This document shows, one piece after another, positions 1-5,215 of a stretch of 6,760 bases of DNA; position 1 is the first letter of the stretch; the number at the start of each line of letters is the position of its first letter. The position numbers and the translations under genes were made by a program. Source of the stretch: an uncultured Clostridia bacterium (GTDB taxonomy: Bacteria > Bacillota > Clostridia > Christensenellales > Borkfalkiaceae); assembly GCA_937920115.1 (NCBI GenBank), contig CALGVF010000364.1, positions 1-6,760 of the forward strand, in the 5' to 3' direction. The notes under the pieces are model-generated. The model searched no databases. It was not told where the DNA came from and saw nothing but the letters and a program-made list of their open reading frames with translations.

Positions 1-462
1 TTCCGAAAATCTGCCCGCGATAAGGCAGTAAGAAGCGGCGACGGCATAGGCGAAAGGCACCTTTCCGATTTTGGTATTCGCATAGTCGAAATCGTCGTTA
101 ATCGACTTATCCGCGGGGATATACTCGTATTTAACGACGATTTTTCCGTTTTTTACGGTCAGATAATCGACCCCGTTTTCGTAATCTACAATTTCCCCGT
201 TCTCGCTTACTTTGAGTATTTTGCCCGGCGTGTGTTTAAACGACTTGTAAAGAATTTTTCCGCCCGAAAAAGTCTCTTCCGCGATAATCGGCAGATATTT
301 GGTCGCGACTTCGTACTGAGCGTCGTTATAGCATTTCAGCATGACGTCCGTCTTTTTCAGATTGTCGCCCGTTAAAGCGGTCGTCTCGTCGCCGAGAGCC
401 GAATATAAACTTTCGTCGCCGATAAGCCTCGCGGCGTCTTTTATTACTTCCCTTACTTTCAT
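1..462 (-). CDS. Phage head-tail connector/adaptor-like protein, partial (C-terminus beyond the window)
   Basis: An open frame of 154 codons runs without a stop from ATG (462-460) to the left edge, so the C-terminus is missing. It begins MKVREVIKDAARLIGDESLY and continues with a helical stretch containing KCYNDAQYEVATKYLPI (about residues 43-59). A beta-rich stretch follows (about 69-115, including LYKSFKHTPGKILKV), and then a second helix near FAYAVAASYCLIAGRF. This helix/beta/helix layout, and the position directly after the major capsid gene, fit the small head-completion (gp4/gp6-type adaptor) proteins that plug onto the portal after DNA packaging. A GGGAGG ribosome binding site lies 5 bases before the start. 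A strong hairpin separates it from the capsid gene, so it may be made in smaller amounts than capsid. The coding call is firm. The connector role is inferred mainly from gene order and fold-like pattern, not from a recognised catalytic or signature motif. Confidence 0.75.
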   Translation of the reverse strand, partial: MKVREVIKDAARLIGDESLYSALGDETTALTGDNLKKTDVMLKCYNDAQYEVATKYLPIIAEETFSGGKILYKSFKHTPGKILKVSENGEIVDYENGVDYLTVKNGKIVVKYEYIPADKSINDDFDYANTKIGKVPFAYAVAASYCLIAGRFSE

Positions 463-476
463 TTTGCCTCCCGTTT

Positions 477-520
477 AAAATTACGCCCCGAAGCGAAAGT
501 TCTTTCGCTTCGGGGCGTAA
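477..520 (-). terminator. Intrinsic terminator/attenuator after the capsid gene
   Basis: A perfect 19-bp inverted repeat (481-499 and 502-520, two-base centre) begins 20 bases after the capsid stop codon. Read on the minus strand, the stem is followed by TTTT (480-477) and then the ribosome binding site of the next gene. The U-tract is short, so partial termination is more likely than a complete block, giving high capsid and lower connector expression. No T-rich run follows on the plus strand, so the hairpin serves the minus strand only. It could also act as an mRNA-stabilising 3' end for capsid transcripts. Confidence 0.7.
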
Positions 521-540
521 CGATATTTCCGTAAAAATTT

Positions 541-1713
541 TTACGCTTCGGTTATTCCCGAAAGCATTGCCTGTCCGCACGGTCTCGAACAGATAAGTTC
601 GGCGTATTTTACGAGCGTTGCCGTGTATACAGCCTTGCCCGCAACCTGCTTGATTACTCTTCCGTCCTCGCCTTCGAGCCACTGCCAATCGCAGAGTTGA
701 TGAAGAGCGAAGTCGTCGGTATTCAAAAGGTACATCGTACCTTCGGGGCAGAATCTGTCCGAAATAATCGGAATACCGTTGTAAGAAAGAGCCTTATAGC
801 CGCCTTTAAGCACTTCGACGTCGAGATTTCTCTTGTAGGTCGAAAGGCATTTCATAAACGCTCTCTTGACTCCCGAAGAACAAATGATGAAGTTGATTTT
901 ACTTCCCGCATTCTCCTCCACGTAGTCGATTGCCTTCTGTATTTCCGTTTCGGAAATGTCGCCGACTTCGGTATTCATATATGGAACGAGCCACGAATGG
1001 TCGCTTCTCGTAAGTCCGTAAATGCTGCCCGTGCTTTTGAAAATCGCACCGAGCCCCGTGATTTCCTGCTGGAAAGACCCCTGAACGACGATAAAGGTTC
1101 CGACGGGTACGTCGGTGGTAGTGAGAGCGGTGCCGTCGACGGTTATGGTTTTATCGTCTCTGTTGACGTTTAAAACCTTTCTCTTAGTAACGGATAAAGC
1201 CGAGCCGTTAGAACCCGAATGGAAGCATACCACCATACCGGGCAGAATATTTCTTGCGTCCGTAACCTGAATTTCGCCGTCGTCGATACCCTTTACTTTC
1301 GCCAAGATACCGTTGCCGTCGCCGAAAAGCATTCTGCCCATATTGAGGGCGGAAGATTTGACGAGTCCTTCCATTTCGGCGTTTAAAAGATTGACGAACG
1401 CTCCCGCGTCGTTTGCCGAAGCCCTTATCGCCTTGTCGGAAATCTCGATGGTTCCGTAAAGGTTTTTAAGAGTCAAAACCATCTGCTCGTAAGAGTTGCC
1501 CGATGAAGTCGGCAGATTTCCGTCTTCCGTTCCCGCTCCGATACCGCCGTTGATGCCGTACTGAGCCACTTTTCTGACTTCTTTGCCCCATACGTCCGAA
1601 GTCGTCTGTTTGATTTTTGCCAAAAAGGGATTTATCTCGGTATTGAGTTGCTCGGCAACTACGTCGAGATAGAGTGATTTAAGCGCTTTGTCCGCGCTTG
1701 CAAGTGTTACCAT
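541..1713 (-). CDS. Phage major capsid protein (HK97 fold)
   Basis: This 390-residue protein would form the icosahedral shell of the phage head. The N-terminal part (about 1-135) has the helical arm and spine-helix pattern (LNTEINPFLAKIKQT, then SDKAIRASANDAGAFVNLLN). The C-terminal part (about 300-390) has the P/A-domain pattern GYKALSYNGIPIISDR, TMYLLNTDDF and AVYTATLVKYAELI. Residues about 138-212 are a beta-rich insertion (ILPGMVVCFHSGSNG, then DDKTITVDGTAL and VGTFIVVQG) that resembles an extra surface or I-type domain. Length is normal for the family. The start is ATG with GGAGG 13 bases upstream, overlapping the end of the scaffold gene 9 bases away. The position after portal and scaffold supports the assignment. 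Family membership is recognised from sequence pattern. The insertion's role in capsid stability is inference by analogy with P22-like coat proteins. Confidence 0.92.
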   Translation of the reverse strand: MVTLASADKALKSLYLDVVAEQLNTEINPFLAKIKQTTSDVWGKEVRKVAQYGINGGIGAGTEDGNLPTSSGNSYEQMVLTLKNLYGTIEISDKAIRASANDAGAFVNLLNAEMEGLVKSSALNMGRMLFGDGNGILAKVKGIDDGEIQVTDARNILPGMVVCFHSGSNGSALSVTKRKVLNVNRDDKTITVDGTALTTTDVPVGTFIVVQGSFQQEITGLGAIFKSTGSIYGLTRSDHSWLVPYMNTEVGDISETEIQKAIDYVEENAGSKINFIICSSGVKRAFMKCLSTYKRNLDVEVLKGGYKALSYNGIPIISDRFCPEGTMYLLNTDDFALHQLCDWQWLEGEDGRVIKQVAGKAVYTATLVKYAELICSRPCGQAMLSGITEA

Positions 1714-1722
1714 AATATATAA

Positions 1723-2484
1723 TTATCCTCCATGATTTTTAATGCTTGCGGCGGCAAGTTCTCCTGCCTCCGCGAAAGATTTAGGTTTATGCGGCGGGGC
1801 GACTATCGCCGCCCCGCCACCTGCGGGAACGGTAGTTTTACCCCGCATAACGTTCAAAAGATAGGCTTTCACTATCTCGTCGGCGTCGTACTCTCTTCTC
1901 TCCCCCTCGCCGCCCGTCGTCTTTTCGGCGGCTTCCGCTTTTGCCGCATTTTCAGCGGTTTCCGCGTTTACTGCGTTTTCGGCAGACTTTTTGTTTAAAA
2001 ATTCCGCTACGCTTTTCTCCAAAGAGAGTAATCTCGCCATAACTTCGGCGTTTTTATCCTCCACGCCCGCCGAGGATTTTTCGCCGCTTTCGTTCTTTTC
2101 GCTTTTTTCGTCCTTGTCGGCATTCGGGGTCAAGTTCGCCTTTTCGGCTTTTCTCTCCCCGTCCGATACGTTCGAAATCGCCTTTTCCGCCGCCGCGTTC
2201 GCGGCGACCGAATTTTTCGCTGTTCCCCCGTCGATAGCGACCGTCTCGGGGGAAGCGTCCGTCGACGTTGTTTCCCCCTTTCTCTCGCTCACGATCCCTT
2301 CGAGTTCCTTCAATCTTCTGCTGCGTCTGGTAAACTCCGATTCAAGGTTCTCGTACGCCGTAAGAAGCGACTTTACGTCTTTAAATTTACCCAATGAGAC
2401 CGCGTCGTCTGTCACGCCCGTTATTTTCTCCGCCTCCGCGGTTTGCGTCGTACTCGCGGTTTGTTCAATGTCTCTCTGCTTCAT
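1723..2484 (-). CDS. Phage capsid scaffolding protein
   Basis: This 253-residue, highly charged and alanine/glutamate/lysine-rich protein is expected to guide procapsid assembly and then leave the head. Residues 31-62 hold a conserved-looking helical segment, LGKFKDVKSLLTAYENLESE followed by FTRRSRRLKELE, which I recognise from scaffold proteins of clostridial phages. The middle (about 70-200) is low complexity, with AENA/AEKA-type repeats and a short coiled-coil-like stretch (VMARLLSLEKSVAEFLNKK, 148-166). The C-terminus (about 203-253) is ordered again, with a Gly/Ala/Pro linker and PPHKPKSFAEAGELAAASI, a plausible coat-binding end. The start has GGGAGG 8 bases upstream. It follows the portal gene by 23 bases and precedes the capsid by 9 bases, the classical portal-scaffold-capsid order. 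The reading frame is shared with the capsid gene, interrupted by one TAA. Confidence 0.87.
   Translation of the reverse strand: MKQRDIEQTASTTQTAEAEKITGVTDDAVSLGKFKDVKSLLTAYENLESEFTRRSRRLKELEGIVSERKGETTSTDASPETVAIDGGTAKNSVAANAAAEKAISNVSDGERKAEKANLTPNADKDEKSEKNESGEKSSAGVEDKNAEVMARLLSLEKSVAEFLNKKSAENAVNAETAENAAKAEAAEKTTGGEGERREYDADEIVKAYLLNVMRGKTTVPAGGGAAIVAPPHKPKSFAEAGELAAASIKNHGG
1726..1731 (-). promoter_or_regulatory. Capsid ribosome binding site inside the scaffold gene end
   Basis: On the minus strand GGAGGA is at once the last two glycine codons of the scaffold gene and the Shine-Dalgarno sequence of the capsid gene. The AT-only spacer to the capsid ATG is 12 bases (TAATTATATATT), longer than usual. 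Ribosomes ending the scaffold would cover this site, which suggests translational coupling of the two genes. Confidence 0.75.
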
Positions 2485-2507
2485 TTTACGTCCTCCCGTA
2501 ATGTGTG

Positions 2508-4343
2508 TTAATTGTTTTGATTAAGCATTTCTTTATGCCTGCTTAAATGGCGTAATATGTTCGCTTTTCTGCGTTCGTCCTTTCTGATACTCTCGCTGTC
2601 CGCAGAAAGCAAAAACCTCGTATGTTCTTTAATGTGCAAGTCGTGGTCGTCGTACTCGTCGGGTTCGATTTCGTTTTTAAAGCCCGAAATATTCTCTTCT
2701 TCCGCTTTGTTGACGTGAAGATTCTCTATGTCGAGCGTGTTGTCGATTGAGCCGAAACCGAGTATTTCAAGCACTTTCGCTTTCGTTCTTTCGCTCATTT
2801 TTCCACTGTCATCATTTAATATACCTGCGGCTATAAGTTCGTAAACGGCACTTTTCTTCTGAGCGGGCGTGAAAGACAATTCGTTTTCGGTGTCGAATAC
2901 AACGTCGTCCGAACCGAGGTCGGAAGAGTTGAAATAGTAGAGTTCCACCTTGCCCTTATCGCCTGCGGCTTTTAGAAGTCTCGTACACGCCGAGAACTGT
3001 TTGAAGAGCCTTATAATCTGCTTTGCGGTTTCTTTTACCGCCTCTCTCACGTTCTCTCCGACGGCGGTAAGTCTCGAATCCTCCTGCTCCATCAAAAGTT
3101 GCAACGCAACGCCCGAAGTGCCTATTCCGACGTCCGTCGAACGGGAAAACTCGCTTACTCCGCTAAGCAGAATAAACTCGTTTAAAAGTCTGTCCTCCTC
3201 TCTCGAAAGGTCGGTCGGAACGCTCCCCGTCGGCATAAGCGTAGGCGGCGTACTGCCTTGACGATATACGATTATTTTCCCCGGCGAAAGTCCTTCTTCG
3301 GCGAGTTCGTCGGTATCTACCGAGCCGTCTTCGACCGCCACCACGCCCATGGTAAGTCGGTTTAAAAATTCCTGCTTGCGATTCTTGACGGCGTTGTACG
3401 CCCTCTGAACGGGAATAAGCCTTTCCACCATGGACGAACCGAAAAAACTGCCCGCTTCGTCTATCGAGTTTTGTCTTATAAACGGAAAAACTCGCCTGCC
3501 CTCCACGCCGTTTATGAACGGAAGTTCGCCGATATACAGAAGTTTATCGCCCGCGACCACCACTAGTCTGCCGTTCGGAAACTCCTCGCATGGCCTTTCG
3601 TACCTTTCGATAACGAGTATACTGTCGTGCATAACCGTCTTTACGGACGCCCCTTTTTGCAGAGCGAACACGTCCACGTCCTCGCCCGTAAACGAAACGC
3701 CGTAGTTCTTTTCGACGTCCTTGACTCTCATCGCCCTCGCTCTTATGAGACTGTCAAGCCCTTCTATGCCTTCTGCGCAGAGCGAGTCGGGAAAAATCTC
3801 GAAAGGGGAAACAACTTCGACGAAAACGTCGCCCTCGTAGACCTTTTTGCCATCCGTTTCGCCGAGCAGTTTGCCGCCCTCACCGTTCCAACCGACGTAA
3901 TAAAACGCCGAGCCGCAAGCCTCGCTCCAACCCGTCGCCTTGGCGATTTTCTCACCGAGGGATAAGCGTTGATAGGCGGAATTTAAAAGGGCGGTCGCGA
4001 GTTTCGCGTTTTTGACGTCGCTTTCTTCCGCTCCCGAGGCTCTCACGCTCATTACGGGGCGAACCCTCGTAAGTCTCGCGATACGCGAGTCGATTATCGG
4101 AGCGATATGGTTATAAACGCCCCTGTCCTGCCAATAATAGTACTTTTCTTCCTCTTCGACTTCGCCCCTCGGCGTGATTTCGCAGTACTGATTGCCCGCG
4201 AGGAATTGAAGATTTAATTCCCAACGCCGCTCGGTACTCCGTCTTTCGTTCTGACGGCGGACAAAATCGGCTTTGACCTCCTCTACGAGGTCCTCGTAAA
4301 ATTTGTCCTTTTCCTTTTTACTTTCGGGTTTTGTCTTTTTCAT
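2508..4343 (-). CDS. Phage portal protein, P22-like
   Basis: This 611-residue protein would form the dodecameric ring at one capsid vertex, through which DNA is packaged and ejected and to which the connector and tail attach. Visible family landmarks are the N-terminal helical region with RRWELNLQFLAGNQY (39-53), then YNHIAPIIDSRIARLTRVRP (77-96), the KATGWSEACGSAFYYVGWNG stretch in the wing region, and VSPFEIFPDSL. Further on are FFGSSMVERLIPVQRAYNAV and a long helical segment in the second half. The C-terminus carries DDHDLHIKEHTRFLLS and a basic helix (RKDERRKANILRHLSRHKEM), typical of portals from clostridial P22-like phages. The start is ATG with AGAGG 6 bases upstream. It overlaps the preceding small gene by 26 bases, implying coupled translation. 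No large terminase precedes it. I am confident of the portal assignment. The subfamily is recognised by pattern only. Confidence 0.92.
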   Translation of the reverse strand: MKKTKPESKKEKDKFYEDLVEEVKADFVRRQNERRSTERRWELNLQFLAGNQYCEITPRGEVEEEEKYYYWQDRGVYNHIAPIIDSRIARLTRVRPVMSVRASGAEESDVKNAKLATALLNSAYQRLSLGEKIAKATGWSEACGSAFYYVGWNGEGGKLLGETDGKKVYEGDVFVEVVSPFEIFPDSLCAEGIEGLDSLIRARAMRVKDVEKNYGVSFTGEDVDVFALQKGASVKTVMHDSILVIERYERPCEEFPNGRLVVVAGDKLLYIGELPFINGVEGRRVFPFIRQNSIDEAGSFFGSSMVERLIPVQRAYNAVKNRKQEFLNRLTMGVVAVEDGSVDTDELAEEGLSPGKIIVYRQGSTPPTLMPTGSVPTDLSREEDRLLNEFILLSGVSEFSRSTDVGIGTSGVALQLLMEQEDSRLTAVGENVREAVKETAKQIIRLFKQFSACTRLLKAAGDKGKVELYYFNSSDLGSDDVVFDTENELSFTPAQKKSAVYELIAAGILNDDSGKMSERTKAKVLEILGFGSIDNTLDIENLHVNKAEEENISGFKNEIEPDEYDDHDLHIKEHTRFLLSADSESIRKDERRKANILRHLSRHKEMLNQNN

Positions 4344-4518
4344 TCTTTACCTCTTCGTCGTGTTTCCGCATCGCGACGGCTTCTCTGATTTTTTTGAAGC
4401 ACTCGTCGCAGAATCGCATCTGAACGGTCTTGCCGTCGAACGATATATCCTGCGTTGCCAAGTTGCCGCAACCGTCGACGTCGCACTTGATAGCGATGTT
4501 ACATTTAGTCACTTTCAT
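4318..4518 (-). CDS. Small zinc-ribbon-like phage protein (66 aa)
   Basis: This is a short protein of unknown function with four cysteines in a zinc-binding arrangement: C12-x4-C17 (CDVDGC) and C37-x2-C40 (CDEC), plus a lone C6. Between the pairs lies a beta-hairpin-like stretch (ATQDISFDGKTVQMRF). After the second pair comes a helix and a strongly charged tail (RKHDEEVKNEKDKTRK). This looks like a treble-clef or zinc-ribbon domain, seen in small nucleic-acid-binding or protein-binding phage proteins. AGGAGG lies 10 bases before the ATG. The gene overlaps the upstream gene by 14 bases and the portal by 26 bases, so it is translated as part of the head operon. The overlaps on both sides and the clean ribosome binding site argue that it is real. 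Metal binding is inferred from cysteine spacing, and any link to packaging is only positional. Confidence 0.75.
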   Translation of the reverse strand: MKVTKCNIAIKCDVDGCGNLATQDISFDGKTVQMRFCDECFKKIREAVAMRKHDEEVKNEKDKTRK

Positions 4519-4795
4519 TTTCGTTTACCTCCTTTAATAACTTCAAGAGTCTGTTTTTTTCTTCTTTGAGTTGTTCGTCGGAAAGAGCGGAAAGGTCCGT
4601 CTCGCCTTCGTCCATATCGAGCAGAAGTTTCGCCGCGGAAATATCGGGCGGAACGGACTTCTTCGTCACTTTACGTTTTGTAAGAACGACCTCTCCGTCG
4701 TTTTCGGAAAACTCCTCTACGGTTTCCTCGGTATCGTAGCCGACGGCTCGTTTTTTAAGGGCGTTTTCTATTTCCCGTCTTGTCTTTTCATCCAT
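4505..4795 (-). CDS. Small conserved phage protein of the type found near terminase genes (96 aa)
   Basis: This is a 96-residue, charged, mostly helical protein. It starts MDEKTRREIENALKKRAVGY, then has a short acidic segment followed by VVLTKRKVTKKSVPPDISAA and KLLLDM, and ends in a coiled-coil-like helix (SDEQLKEEKNRLLKLLKEVN). The KRAVGY...TKRKVTKKSVPPD...AAKLLL pattern is one I associate with small proteins encoded beside terminase and portal genes in clostridial phages. Some of these are labelled small terminase subunits, but I cannot confirm that here. I chose the ATG at 4795 because AAGGAGG lies 5 bases upstream and a promoter starts just before it. A longer in-frame ATG at 4903 would place the promoter inside the gene and has no good ribosome binding site. 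It is the first gene of the head operon and overlaps the next one by 14 bases. Confidence 0.7.
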   Translation of the reverse strand: MDEKTRREIENALKKRAVGYDTEETVEEFSENDGEVVLTKRKVTKKSVPPDISAAKLLLDMDEGETDLSALSDEQLKEEKNRLLKLLKEVNENESD

Positions 4796-4800
4796 TAAAC

Positions 4801-4807
4801 CCTCCTT
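4801..4807 (-). promoter_or_regulatory. Ribosome binding site that decides the start of the 96-aa gene
   Basis: AAGGAGG on the minus strand sits 5 bases before the ATG at 4795-4793. Its strength and spacing favour this start over the in-frame ATG 36 codons upstream, which lies before the promoter and is preceded by T/A-rich sequence without such a site. Confidence 0.8.
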
Positions 4808-4811
4808 TTCT

Positions 4812-4823
4812 GCCGAATTCGGC
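4812..4823. promoter_or_regulatory. 12-bp palindrome at the presumed transcription start (candidate operator)
   Basis: GCCGAATTCGGC is a perfect palindrome lying 4 to 15 bases downstream of the -10 box of the head-operon promoter, so it covers the likely +1. A repressor dimer bound here would block initiation. As RNA it could form only a very short hairpin. The position is seen directly. The operator role is inference. Confidence 0.35.
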
Positions 4824-4826
4824 GAC

Positions 4827-4854
4827 AGTATAGCACGGGATAAAAATATATCAA
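4827..4854 (-). promoter_or_regulatory. SigA-type promoter of the head operon, extended -10
   Basis: On the minus strand there is TTGATA (4854-4849), a 16-base spacer and TATACT (4832-4827), preceded by TG one base upstream (extended -10). Each hexamer matches the consensus at five of six positions. The predicted start is near 4819-4820, about 25 bases before the first gene's ATG. It is the only strong promoter I see between the lipoprotein gene and the head genes. Confidence 0.75.
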
Positions 4855-4930
4855 GACCGTTGTGCATTGTTTTTTTTAATTTTTTAGCGGAAACTTTTTC
4901 CACTTATTACATACCAGAATAATGATCAAC

Positions 4931-5091
4931 GCTTCCTCCTTCGGGGGAAGTGGGTTGACGGAATGAAATGAAAGTCAAGCCGATAGGGGATAAAAACACA
5001 AGGAAAAACGTAGTAGTGATTTATTGTCCCCTTCCGTCAAATCATCGCGAAAAACCGCTCGATTTGCCACCTTCCCCGAAGGTGACGGCAA
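4931..5091. repeat. MITE-like intergenic element of nested inverted repeats
   Basis: The element is bounded by imperfect terminal inverted repeats: CCTTCGGGGGAAGTGG (4938-4953) against the complement of CCACCTTCCCCGAAGG (5067-5082). Each end is also a hairpin by itself (4932-4950 with a TTCG loop, and 5068-5084, a perfect 7-bp stem). Inside are a perfect 9-bp inverted repeat TTGACGGAA/TTCCGTCAA (4955-4963, 5032-5040) and an imperfect AGGGGATAAA/TTTATTGTCCCC pair (4985-4994, 5020-5031). A further imperfect hairpin spans 5039-5065. It encodes no credible protein. I recognise the style from short interspersed elements repeated between genes in gut clostridial genomes. Copy number cannot be judged from one window. 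No convincing target-site duplication was seen. Confidence 0.6.
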
Positions 5092-5138
5092 GTCTTCTGA
5101 CCTCGACTACTCCGAAGGAACAAAAAGAAGGCAAGAAT

Positions 5139-5180
5139 AAAAAAACCGCCCGTTGAAAATCTTTCGATTTTCAACGGGCG
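5139..5180 (-). terminator. Intrinsic terminator of the LRR lipoprotein gene
   Basis: A perfect 15-bp stem (5147-5161 and 5166-5180, four-base loop) begins 35 bases after the lipoprotein stop codon. On the minus strand it is followed by GG and then seven T residues (5145-5139). This is a textbook rho-independent terminator. It separates the lipoprotein gene from the phage head operon. Confidence 0.88.
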
Positions 5181-5215
5181 TACCGTCTCTTTATTTATTT
5201 TGTTTATTTCAAGAC

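Noticed and set aside
463..540. Possible in-frame readthrough linking capsid and connector genes
   Set aside because: The two genes are in the same frame, but a second in-frame TAA is formed at the end of the hairpin (positions 483-481), so readthrough would only add about 19 residues.
326..688. 120-codon minus-strand frame spanning the end of the capsid gene, the terminator and the connector start
   Set aside because: Its Arg/Gly-rich composition, passage straight through a terminator, and overlap with two real genes in another frame mark it as spurious.
697..1173. 158-codon open frame on the plus strand within the capsid gene
   Set aside because: It lies antisense to a confidently assigned capsid gene, resembles no family and has no expression signals.
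1991..2524. 177-codon open frame on the plus strand opposite the scaffold gene
   Set aside because: It is Ser/Phe/Ala-rich because it reads the complement of a Lys/Glu/Ala-rich low-complexity gene. It has no supporting ribosome binding site or recognisable motif, and it crosses into the portal end.
4796..4903. N-terminal extension of the 96-aa gene to an ATG at 4903
   Set aside because: The extension overlaps the promoter and the +1 palindrome and lacks a good ribosome binding site. The inner ATG at 4795 has AAGGAGG at ideal spacing.
4968..5156. 62-codon plus-strand frame in the intergenic repeat
   Set aside because: It covers most of the inverted-repeat element and runs into a terminator hairpin. 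It has no ribosome binding site, and its Pro/Lys/Thr-rich sequence is typical of translated repeat DNA.
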